A stretch of DNA of 64,000 nt from contig SGBB01000011.1 in NCBI GenBank assembly GCA_004195025.1, positions 16,264 through 80,263 on the forward strand, read 5' to 3'. Below the pieces are notes generated by a model, which worked only from the letters and a program-made list of their open reading frames with translations, had not been told where the DNA came from and did not search any database. A program made the translations under genes and the position numbers. This stretch comes from Candidatus Acidulidesulfobacter diazotrophicus. GTDB taxonomy: Bacteria; SZUA-79; Acidulodesulfobacterales; Acidulodesulfobacteraceae. Positions 55,702-63,326 of the stretch are shown here, piece after piece. Within the stretch, counting starts at the first letter, position 1. Every line of letters begins with the position of its first letter.

Positions 55702-56502
55702 ATGGGACAAAACTGGAATGCCGAAGATTACGCAATGAATTCCAAAGGCCAATTGAAATGGGGCGAAGAACTTATTGAAAAGCTTTTTTTGGAAGGCAAC
55801 GAGGCCATCCTTGATATAGGTTGCGGAGACGGAAAAATAAGTGCAAAATTATCGAAACTCGTGAAGGAAGGGGAGGTATTTGCCATAGATGCTTCTGAAA
55901 ATATGATAAGGTTTGCTTCAGGACAATTTCCAAAAAAACTTTTTCCAAATTTAACTTTCTTAAAAATGAATGCGATTGAGATTAATAAATTAAATTCCCT
56001 TAAAAAATTCGATATCGCTTTTTCAAATGCCTGTCTTCACTGGGTAAAAAACCATGCCGCCGTTATCAAGGGAGTGCGCGCCATTCTTAAAAACGGGGGT
56101 AGGATTTTATTTCAGATGGGCGGCCGCGGCGATGTTGGAGAAGTTCTTAGCTCTATTAAGGTTGTCCGGGCAATGCCGGCGTATAGAAAGTATTTCGAAA
56201 ATTTCGCGGCGCCATATTATTTTTATGGCGCCGAAGATTACGAAATATGGTTGGATAAAAACGATTTCCTGCCTGTGCGCGTGGAATTAATTTCAAAAGA
56301 TATGCGCCATGACGGGGATGAAAGTTTTAAGGGGTGGTTGAGAACTGCATGGTTTCCGTACACGGATTATTTACCGAAAGCATTGCGGGATGCCTTTCTT
56401 GCCGAAGTGATAGAGGTTTATAAAATAAATCATCCCGCAGATGAATTTGGCAATATACATGTAAAAATGATTCGTTTGGAGGTTGAAGCACATGCCGTCT
56501 AA
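55702..56502 (+). CDS. Class I SAM-dependent methyltransferase
   Basis: 266 aa from the ATG at 55702, with AAGGAG 8 bases upstream (the upstream ATG 55609 has no SD). SAM site ILDIGCGDGKIS near 34-45, then FAIDASENMIRFA and FSNACLHWVKNH. Resembles trans-aconitate methyltransferase/methyltransferase-11. Overlaps the next gene by 11 bp, so it forms one operon. Confidence 0.85.
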   Translation: MGQNWNAEDYAMNSKGQLKWGEELIEKLFLEGNEAILDIGCGDGKISAKLSKLVKEGEVFAIDASENMIRFASGQFPKKLFPNLTFLKMNAIEINKLNSLKKFDIAFSNACLHWVKNHAAVIKGVRAILKNGGRILFQMGGRGDVGEVLSSIKVVRAMPAYRKYFENFAAPYYFYGAEDYEIWLDKNDFLPVRVELISKDMRHDGDESFKGWLRTAWFPYTDYLPKALRDAFLAEVIEVYKINHPADEFGNIHVKMIRLEVEAHAV

Positions 56503-56998
56503 TCCCGATGTCCTGCTTAGAAATATTTTGCCGGATGATATATCGACAATGATAAACTGGCCTTCGTATCCGCCGTGCTTCGAAGAACTTGATTATGCTC
56601 TGAGAAAACGGGGCTGGCTTTCGGAATATTTTAATAAACCCGATACTAAGTGTTACGCAGCCGAACATTTAGGTGAACTTATAGGATTTGCAATCCTGTC
56701 TAAAACGTCTAAAACAGGAGCCGAATTTAGAATTGCCTTAAGACCGGACAAGACGGGCAACGGATTCGGCAAAACAATCACCGCAATCGTCCTAAAGGAC
56801 GGATTTATGAATATGAAGATTGACAGGATTCACTTAATAGCAAGGAAAAACAATCCGAGGGCAATCCGTTTATACAAAAGTATCGGCTTTACAGAAAGAG
56901 GCGAATGTGTTAAAGAAATAGAGGGCAAACAGGCGGCTTTTTTAGTTATGGATATTTATTATAAACGGTACTTTCAAAAATTAGAGGAGGAATTATGA
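56492..56998 (+). CDS. GNAT-family N-acetyltransferase
   Basis: 168 aa from the ATG at 56492 (GGAGG 9 bases upstream; TTG 56483 is possible). EFRIALRPDKTGNGFGKT carries the acetyl-CoA loop, and ARKNNPRAIRLYKSIGF the strand/helix typical of GNATs of the RimI/RimJ type. Overlaps the isochorismatase gene by ATGA. Substrate unknown. Confidence 0.85.
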   Translation: MPSNPDVLLRNILPDDISTMINWPSYPPCFEELDYALRKRGWLSEYFNKPDTKCYAAEHLGELIGFAILSKTSKTGAEFRIALRPDKTGNGFGKTITAIVLKDGFMNMKIDRIHLIARKNNPRAIRLYKSIGFTERGECVKEIEGKQAAFLVMDIYYKRYFQKLEEEL

Positions 56999-57552
56999 AA
57001 CGCGCTCTGCTTGTTATAGACGTTCAGAACGAATATTTTACCGGCAAACTGCCGGTATCCCACCCTTCGGGCAGTTTTAATAACATTCTGAGAATTATGG
57101 ATGCCGCAAAGCAATATAATATACCGACAGCCGTAATCCAAAATTCCGCTAAATCTCCGGAATCGCCAGTTTTCAGGAAAGGAAGTTACGAATGGGAGCT
57201 TCACCCCGAAATCGCAAAACGGCACAGGGATATTTTAATAGAAAAAAACTTGCCCGACAGCTTTACCTGTACGGTCTTGGAGAAATGGCTTAATGATAAT
57301 AACGCGGATACCGTTACGATAATAGGATATATGACCCAGAATTGCTGCGATACTACGGCAAGGCGTGCATTTCATATTGGTTACGGCGTAGAGTTTTTAT
57401 CCGATGCGACGGGGACTCTTGCTATAACAAACGCCGCCGGTTCCGTTACCGCCGAAGATTTGCACAGAGCTATACTTGTAACGCAAGTAAGGTTTAGCCT
57501 GATAATAGGAACGGATGAATGGATAGGAAAATTAAAAGATTCAATGTTATAA
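56995..57552 (+). CDS. Isochorismatase-family cysteine hydrolase
   Basis: 185 aa. LLVIDVQNEYF carries the Asp, and GYMTQNCCDTTARRAFHIGYG the nucleophile Cys. GKLPVSHP near 17-24. It may hydrolyse an amide or nicotinamide-like compound. Positioned in a LysR-flanked operon. Confidence 0.88.
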   Translation: MKRALLVIDVQNEYFTGKLPVSHPSGSFNNILRIMDAAKQYNIPTAVIQNSAKSPESPVFRKGSYEWELHPEIAKRHRDILIEKNLPDSFTCTVLEKWLNDNNADTVTIIGYMTQNCCDTTARRAFHIGYGVEFLSDATGTLAITNAAGSVTAEDLHRAILVTQVRFSLIIGTDEWIGKLKDSML

Positions 57553-57592
57553 TAAAATCTTAATTAATATAAATTTAAAGGAGGTTTCTAAA

Positions 57593-58123
57593 ATGGCTAT
57601 TATCAAAACCGTGTTGCCGGAAGATGCTGCCGGTGAAGTTGCAGAGATTTACAAACAGGCTAAAAATACAATCGGATTTATTCCGAATTCGTTTATTCTT
57701 TTGAGTGCTAATCCTCTTATTCTCAGGCAGCAATGGGAATATATCGGCAGTATGTTCCAGCACAAAACAATAAACAATGAACTGACCGCCGCAATCCGCA
57801 TGCTCGTATCGCAAACAACGGGGTGCGATTATTGTATAGACATGAATGCAGGCATGCTTATAAACAACTTCAGTTGGACAATAGAACAGGTAAAAGCTGC
57901 GCGCGATAATTATCTGAACAGCCCATTTCAGGACAAAGACAAGGCGTTGCTTGGTTTAGTCTTAAAAGCGGTAAAAAATTCAAACAGCGTTAATGCGGAA
58001 GACATAGCATCGGTGCGTAAACACGGATGGTCCGATGGCGATATTTTCGACGTCGTTACTTATGGCGCCAAGATGGTTTCAACCGATATTCTTATTAACG
58101 CATTCAAGGTTGAACATGAGTAA
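57593..58123 (+). CDS. Carboxymuconolactone decarboxylase/AhpD-like protein
   Basis: 176-aa helical protein. The redox motif is C78-x-x-C81 in QTTGCDYCIDMNAGML, and AEIYKQAKNTIGFIPNSFILLS is the family's N-terminal block. An AAGGAGG SD precedes the ATG. AhpD-like proteins handle peroxide or alkyl disulfide reduction. Last gene of the cassette. Confidence 0.88.
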   Translation: MAIIKTVLPEDAAGEVAEIYKQAKNTIGFIPNSFILLSANPLILRQQWEYIGSMFQHKTINNELTAAIRMLVSQTTGCDYCIDMNAGMLINNFSWTIEQVKAARDNYLNSPFQDKDKALLGLVLKAVKNSNSVNAEDIASVRKHGWSDGDIFDVVTYGAKMVSTDILINAFKVEHE

Positions 58124-58263
58124 TGCTTACCAACTGACAATTGGAAATTATAATTATTTTAACTTTAATAGTTTAAGATGTTAATTTAAAATTTATCGAT
58201 TTGGGTTAATACGGCTAAGTTAAGTATTTTAATTATTTTGCGGTGCATTGAAGTAGATGAACG

Positions 58264-58329
58264 AAAAGATCACAAATAAATAAATCGGATACCATTTTAA
58301 AAAGATCACAAATAAATAAATCGGATACC
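58264..58329. repeat. Two 30-bp direct repeats with a 36-bp period
   Basis: AAAAGATCACAAATAAATAA followed by ATCGGATACC occurs at 58264-58293 and 58300-58329. The copies are identical over 30 bp. They lie just upstream of the palindromes at 58339 and 58375. Confidence 0.9.
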
Positions 58330-58338
58330 GTTTTTTGA

Positions 58339-58387
58339 ATTGTCATTACGACAATAATATATATGATATTTAAGTGTCATTATGACA
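58339..58387. promoter_or_regulatory. Paired palindromes, candidate enhancer sites
   Basis: ATTGTCATTACGACAAT (58339-58355) and TGTCATTATGACA (58375-58387, perfect). Centres are 34 bp apart and about 205-240 bp upstream of the predicted start, matching upstream activating sites of sigma-54 enhancer-binding proteins. A repressor operator is the alternative. Confidence 0.6.
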
Positions 58388-58558
58388 ATTTTGATTTAAA
58401 TTATTATAATAAATAATAAAATCAATTTATAAAAATTCTATATTAAAAAAATAAATAAAATAAATATTTAAAAATAAGTATTTGATTTTATTAAGTTTTA
58501 TATTAATATTTTTAATAATAATTTTTTATTAAAGATATTTAAAGATATTTTATTTATT

Positions 58559-58578
58559 TTTGGCATAAAAAATGCATT
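58559..58578 (+). promoter_or_regulatory. Candidate sigma-54 promoter
   Basis: TTGGCATAAAAAATGCATT has GG at 58562-58563 and GC at 58574-58575 with the invariant 10-bp spacing (TGGCA-N7-TGCA). Predicted start near 58587. No competing -10/-35 is clearer, though AT-rich DNA makes such matches easier. Confidence 0.6.
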
Positions 58579-58586
58579 AATATAAA

Positions 58587-58742
58587 TAGTATATTAACAT
58601 ATAATGAAAAACAAACGGAATTATAGTAATATTATATAAGAAATAAATTAATAAAATTCAACTTAATTTAATTTAACAACTGTAAGTTTTTCATCACTCC
58701 TCCTAAAGGTAATCCGGTCTCGAAAGTGACCGGATTTTTTTA
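58587..58742 (+). ncRNA. Candidate sRNA or leader with CU-rich motif
   Basis: From the predicted start to the terminator is about 155 nt with no ORF. It contains CACTCCTCCTAAAGG (58696-58710) whose CUCCUCCU complements SD sequences. A strong terminator follows. Either a stand-alone small RNA or a leader controlling the gene at 58813, which carries a GAGGA SD that could pair with this motif. Confidence 0.5.
58711..58742 (+). terminator. Strong intrinsic terminator
   Basis: AATCCGGTC/GACCGGATT form a 9-bp stem capped by a CGAAAG loop and followed by seven T. It lies 70 bp before the next ORF. Confidence 0.93.
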
Positions 58743-58812
58743 TTCATTTTTAAATATTATTTAAAAATTAACGAAATAAATAAACAATAATAATTTATGA
58801 GGAAATTATATT

Positions 58813-59385
58813 ATGAGAGATTCATTCACTAAAAATGAACAAAGAATATTAAGGGAAATAAATGATAATAATTTAAAAGAAAAGGAAAACGGAGTTTTTT
58901 TATCAAATATTATAGATAACAATTTAAGAAATGCAAAAATAATTTTTAGCAGCAATCAATCGGTAGCGATTAAATTTAATTCAGGAAATTCGCAAAACCC
59001 GCAATCAGAAAAAGAGTTAATAAAAATTCTTAATTTTATTATAGAAGCGATAATGCTATTAAATGAATTCGAAAAAGAAGGATTTATTTCACTTTTCAGT
59101 ACAATTAATATAGGAAGTTATCCTCATAGTTATGGGCAATTAATTGAAAATACGTCGGAAAATATTGAGCACATTATTCCCGACGGTGATTTTAAAAATC
59201 TAATGATAGGATGTTTTCAAAATAAAATTTTCTCTTCGCTTGCGTTAAATGAATTTATAGATAACGGTTTTATAACAAAAGAAGAAAAGAGATTTAAGCA
59301 TATGCGCTTTTTTAATATTATATTGATTTCTGCGAATACTATATTGATTTTAGTAACTTTTTTTGCAATATTTCTTCAAAAGTAA
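58813..59385 (+). CDS. Hypothetical tail-anchored protein
   Basis: 190 aa of no known family. Residues 1-160 are a soluble, Asn/Glu/Lys-rich helical region (KELIKILNFIIEAIMLLNEFE). The C-terminal 165-188 form one membrane helix (FFNIILISANTILILVTFF). GAGGA at 58799-58803 is the SD. It lies just after the terminator described above, so it may be controlled by it. Confidence 0.7.
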   Translation: MRDSFTKNEQRILREINDNNLKEKENGVFLSNIIDNNLRNAKIIFSSNQSVAIKFNSGNSQNPQSEKELIKILNFIIEAIMLLNEFEKEGFISLFSTINIGSYPHSYGQLIENTSENIEHIIPDGDFKNLMIGCFQNKIFSSLALNEFIDNGFITKEEKRFKHMRFFNIILISANTILILVTFFAIFLQK

Positions 59386-59807
59386 ATAAAGCTCTGCAAA
59401 AATAGTTGAACATTCCTGAGGAAATAAAAGAAAAAATTATAAATAACATCCTGCCCCTAAAGCGAATTACATATAAATTTAAACGACAATTCGTCAGCAT
59501 TTTCTAATTTTCAGGAATACTAAGGAATTCAAAGCCTAATACTTTATATATCATATATCATATATCTTATATATATATCAAATTTTATCCCCAAATTTTG
59601 AAACTTTATTGCCTTCCTCTTTTTTTATGTTAAAATAATAATAATTGATATTTAAAACATATAAAAAAGTTATGTGATAATAATATATTAAAATGATAGA
59701 TGATAGATGATAGATATATTAAAGTTGCATCAGAATATTTAAGATTAAAAAAATTAAAATTACTATTTAAAAATTCAAATTAAATTAAATTTTAGGAGGT
59801 ATAATTT
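59386..59807. other. Intergenic region with a possible promoter
   Basis: 422 bp without a gene. TTGCCT ... TAAAAT (16 bp apart, about 59608-59635) could be a sigma-70 promoter for the binding-protein gene. A short tandem TGATAGA repeat (about 59695-59714) precedes it. Confidence 0.4.
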
Positions 59808-60809
59808 ATGAACAAAAGGAACAAAAGTTCACTAAAGTTTTTTGAACTTTTAGGCATTGTAATGGCTTTTGTTTTTGTAATTTTTATGACAATGTCCGAT
59901 AGTTCATTTGCTATGGGGATTAAACGGATATTTCCTCCATGGTGCAAACAAGGCGACCCTGCACTTCATCAAGGGTACGTATTTAATGCAATAACAGTTG
60001 ACAATAATCCGGATTATCACGGAAACATAACTACCGTTACGTTACACCCAAAATCCAGTTTAGTGCTTTATATCGGAGGAAATATTTTTATGGTTGTTCC
60101 ACGATTAGTTAAAGCATTTTTAAAAAAATACCCAAATGTTAAACATGTGTTTTATATTACAGTTCCTCCCGGAATTTTGATTAGAATGTGGAAACACGGA
60201 GATACGATTACTTTAGGCAACTTAACTATGCATGTTGTTCCTGATGTCTATATGGCCGGAGCAAAAAAATTAAATTATACCAATCAAATAGGTATGACAG
60301 TGGGTAAAAAAGTAACTTATGTTACAAATGACCTTGAAATTATGACCGATAAAGGTAATCCATATCATATTACCGGTTTAAAAAGCTTTTTAAACCCAAA
60401 ATTAACATTGTCTATGCCAAATCCTGAATGGGAAGGAATTGCAAGACAAATTAAGGCATCTTTAATAAAAGCCGGCGGTAAAAAATTAGAACAGGCTGTT
60501 TATAATTATGGAGTTAAATCGGGAAGAGTGTATTTAACCCATATTCATCATCGCCAGACCCCGATAAGAATAATGCAGCATAAATCAGATGCAGGAGTCA
60601 ATTGGTTTTCTGAAGTAAAATTTCAGGAAATGATTGGAAATCCAATAACAGGAGTTAAAATTCCTGCTGATCAAAATACAATCGCTCTTTATGGCGCAGC
60701 TATGACAAAAGGCGCTCCAAATCCTGCTGCTGCAAAAGAATGGTTAAATTTTTTGAAAACAAAAACAAGTTTAAAAATATTTGAAAGATACGGTTTTAAA
60801 GCTCCATAA
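59808..60809 (+). CDS. Periplasmic ModA-like substrate-binding protein
   Basis: 333-aa exported protein. The N-terminal signal (FFELLGIVMAFVFVIFMTMS) likely ends near AMG. The remainder is a type II periplasmic-binding fold. The end, NPAAAKEWLNFLKTKTSLKIFERYGF, closely recalls ModA-type proteins. No permease or ATPase lies nearby, so it is an orphan. Next to DoxDA and a DsrE-like protein it may bind a sulfur oxyanion or molybdate/tungstate. A GGAGG SD precedes it. Confidence 0.78.
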   Translation: MNKRNKSSLKFFELLGIVMAFVFVIFMTMSDSSFAMGIKRIFPPWCKQGDPALHQGYVFNAITVDNNPDYHGNITTVTLHPKSSLVLYIGGNIFMVVPRLVKAFLKKYPNVKHVFYITVPPGILIRMWKHGDTITLGNLTMHVVPDVYMAGAKKLNYTNQIGMTVGKKVTYVTNDLEIMTDKGNPYHITGLKSFLNPKLTLSMPNPEWEGIARQIKASLIKAGGKKLEQAVYNYGVKSGRVYLTHIHHRQTPIRIMQHKSDAGVNWFSEVKFQEMIGNPITGVKIPADQNTIALYGAAMTKGAPNPAAAKEWLNFLKTKTSLKIFERYGFKAP

Positions 60810-60885
60810 TGAACATTATGCAATAAATTAATAATTTTTTTATCATATCATATATGTACGGTGTATATTTATTTAGCATGTATGT

Positions 60886-61115
60886 CCTAATTCTGCGATA
60901 GAAAATTTATTTTATAGATGACCGCTTAGCACTCGGCTTATAGCCTCGTTATTAGAAACGGCGTGCGTTTCTATATTTGGAACTTTCCTGCTTTTACAGG
61001 AATGACTTTGCGGGTATTGAAGTTTTCACTCAACGGGTGTCATTCCCGCGAAAACGGGAATTCAGTGTTTGTTTAACATTTGAAAGTTTGTATAGTTTCT
61101 ATTGCAGGATTAAGA
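60886..61115. mobile_element. MITE-like element D
   Basis: About 230 bp with ends CCTAATTCTGCGATAGAAA and TTTCTATTGCAGGATTAAG. The interior contains GGAACTTTCCTGC and TTCCCGCGAAAACGGGAA. It is closely related to element A and is placed between the binding protein and doxDA. Confidence 0.8.
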
Positions 61116-61288
61116 GTATGTATTATTATCAGGCATATATTAATTAAATTAATATAGTTGAAATTAAAGGTCTGGTTAAGGAGACTAATATATATATTAG
61201 TAAAAATCGGCTGCTATTATAATGTTTATAATGTTATTATAATAATAAAGTTAATTTATTAAATTATTCAAAATTGAGGTTAATAAAA

Positions 61289-62344
61289 ATGTTAAATAAA
61301 AATAATTCGAATCAAATGGATGATAATTTGCTATATCGTTATCTCGGCTATGCGGCAATTCCGTTAAGAATAACTTTAGGATGGATGTTCTTTTCAGCTG
61401 CATGGAGAAGAGTAGTTTTGTCTGCAGGAAAACTTGAACCTAACTCTCCTTTATGGGTGGGTCATAAGTTCAGTACCTTTTTACCTCATGCGAGTTATTT
61501 TCTTGGCGTTGGAGGGCTAATACATCTATTGCTTCTTCATCCGGGCGCTCTTGCGGTGTTTCTGGATGTTTTTACGGTAATTGAGTTTCTTGTTGGTATG
61601 TCTCTTATTTTTGGGTTATTTTCAAGATTAGGCGGTTTAGGAGCAGTTGCATTAGCGTTTGGAATTTTATTCGGATCAGGATGGCTTGGGTCAACGTGTT
61701 TAGACGAATGGCAGGTAGGTTCGGTAGAGATGGTTGTCGGGCTTTTAATATTATTTGTCGGCAGCTCGTGGTCATTTGATGATTTAGTCAGAAACGCATG
61801 GCCTAAAACGGCAGATTCATTCGGATATCGTTTGATTGGAAACGGTCCGCTATGGGGATCTGGTTTTAAAACTTGGGTGGCTGTATTTGCTATTTTTGGA
61901 ACAGTTGTTACATTGGGAACAAATCAGATGTTTCAAGGCGGTGTATGGGGGAAATTGCATAATTTCGGCAAAACATTAGTAGTTTCCGTATCTAATGCGA
62001 AAATTGTAAATAAAAATATTCAATTTACGGCTTATAGAACCGGCGGCAGCCCGGCGGCATATGCAAATATAATAGAAGCAAAGTTAGTAAATTCTTCAGG
62101 CGCAACAGTATATAAATGGAATACAAAAGATATAACAAGTTTGCCTAAATCGGATATTCATAATATATATGTAAATAAAGTAATAATTAATAAATACAGT
62201 ATGGTAATGGAACTTGGCGCTAAGGCTGTCATATCAATGCCTATGTCTAAAATACCAAAAAGCTTGACACACGGTAATTACAAATTAGAATTACTCAATA
62301 TCAGCGGCGCTGTATTTTCGACAAATTTTACGTATAGCGGATAA
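61289..62344 (+). CDS. doxDA: Thiosulfate:quinone oxidoreductase DoxDA
   Basis: 351-aa membrane protein from the ATG at 61289, with a GAGG SD. The N-terminal ~175 residues (PLRITLGWMFFSAAWRR, then four helices, WLGSTCLDEWQVGSVEM) are DoxD. After a further membrane helix (about 192-215) the periplasmic part resembles DoxA (AKIVNKNIQFTAYRTGGSP). In Acidithiobacillus-type DoxDA the same order is fused. It oxidises thiosulfate to tetrathionate, passing electrons to quinone. Confidence 0.88.
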   Translation: MLNKNNSNQMDDNLLYRYLGYAAIPLRITLGWMFFSAAWRRVVLSAGKLEPNSPLWVGHKFSTFLPHASYFLGVGGLIHLLLLHPGALAVFLDVFTVIEFLVGMSLIFGLFSRLGGLGAVALAFGILFGSGWLGSTCLDEWQVGSVEMVVGLLILFVGSSWSFDDLVRNAWPKTADSFGYRLIGNGPLWGSGFKTWVAVFAIFGTVVTLGTNQMFQGGVWGKLHNFGKTLVVSVSNAKIVNKNIQFTAYRTGGSPAAYANIIEAKLVNSSGATVYKWNTKDITSLPKSDIHNIYVNKVIINKYSMVMELGAKAVISMPMSKIPKSLTHGNYKLELLNISGAVFSTNFTYSG

Positions 62345-62414
62345 TGATAATAAATAACTAAAATTTATTATAAGTAAAAAATTAATTAAAAAAAATAAAA
62401 AGGAGGAATTGTAA

Positions 62415-62993
62415 ATGAAAAGTTATTTTTTTAATTTCTTAATATTAAATATTGCAATTATGACATTTGCTATTGCCGTATTTTCATTAACTTCAAATGC
62501 TTATGCAAAAAATTGGAGAGGAACGGCTGCAACTGTCCATCCTGCAAAATGGTATGGTTGGCATAACGTGAACGGGGTAAGAGAATATTTCCCGAATTTA
62601 TCTATAAAACCTGCTTTCACAATGGGCGCCCCTATGGTTCCTGGAAAAACATATCATGCAATTTACGTAATAAGCGCAAACAGCAAAGTTAAAATGAATA
62701 AGATTATTGATAATATCCATAATGCTTTAAACGATCCAAGATTAAAAGGTCATATAAAAATAGAACTGTTGGCTTTCAGCGCAGGATCGCATTTGTATTT
62801 TAAAGGAAACGGATATAAAAAAGATTTATTAACATTAAAAAAGGACGGAGTAGAGTTAGCCCAGTGTGCAAACAGTTTATATGAATTGCACATTCCGATA
62901 TCAAAATTATACTCATTTGTGACGGTTGTTCCTTCAGCTCAAGGTGAAATTATTATAAGAGAATCCGAAGGGTATGCATATTTAAAACCGTAA
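62415..62993 (+). CDS. Periplasmic DsrE-like protein
   Basis: 192-aa exported protein. The N-terminal signal ends with SNAYA-K. The mature part is short, Trp-rich (KNWRG, KWYGWH), then has a DsrE-type fold: YHAIYVISANSKVKMNKIIDNI, KIELLAFSAGSHLYF and VELAQCANSL with the single Cys that can carry sulfur in this family. An AGGAGG SD precedes it, and it follows doxDA by 70 bp, so it probably works in the same thiosulfate/tetrathionate step. Confidence 0.8.
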   Translation: MKSYFFNFLILNIAIMTFAIAVFSLTSNAYAKNWRGTAATVHPAKWYGWHNVNGVREYFPNLSIKPAFTMGAPMVPGKTYHAIYVISANSKVKMNKIIDNIHNALNDPRLKGHIKIELLAFSAGSHLYFKGNGYKKDLLTLKKDGVELAQCANSLYELHIPISKLYSFVTVVPSAQGEIIIRESEGYAYLKP

Positions 62994-63012
62994 TAAATAT
63001 TATTTAATATAA

Positions 63013-63155
63013 TAACCTTAAATCGCCGTTAGAAAGTTAGAAATTTCTTTTTCTTGATGAGCCGCCTAAATACCGGCGGCTTTAAACCGTACCTGCTTTC
63101 GCAGGAATGACTTTAAGGGGATTTAACTTTTAACCTAACCCAACTTCACCACTAA
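63013..63155. repeat. MITE-like element H (partial)
   Basis: It begins with CCTTAAATCGCCGTTAGAAA and includes GCCGCCTAAATACCGGCGGC and TACCTGCTTTCGCAGGAATG. The matching right end is missing. The end of the region shares GGTGAAGTTGGGTTA (inverted) with bases near 5980. Confidence 0.6.
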
Positions 63156-63249
63156 AACCCAAAAACCCTTGATATTCCTATATCTTATTTTTTCTATGGG
63201 GACTACACGATATTTTGCAATAAATATATAAAATTAATTAGATTAAATA

Positions 63250-63300
63250 TTTATATTTATATTTATATTTATATTTATAATTTATATTTATATTTATAAT
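63250..63300. repeat. Second TTTATA repeat (5 + 3 copies)
   Basis: Five copies at 63250-63279, one extra A, then three copies at 63281-63298. It is the same hexamer as the long tract at 4834-4961 and lies next to the transposase end. Confidence 0.9.
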
Positions 63301-63326
63301 TATTTATTTATTTTATATTTTTATTT

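Noticed and set aside
58264..58329. 36-bp period repeats as a CRISPR array
   Set aside because: Only two copies with a 6-bp gap and no cas genes nearby, so an array is not supported.
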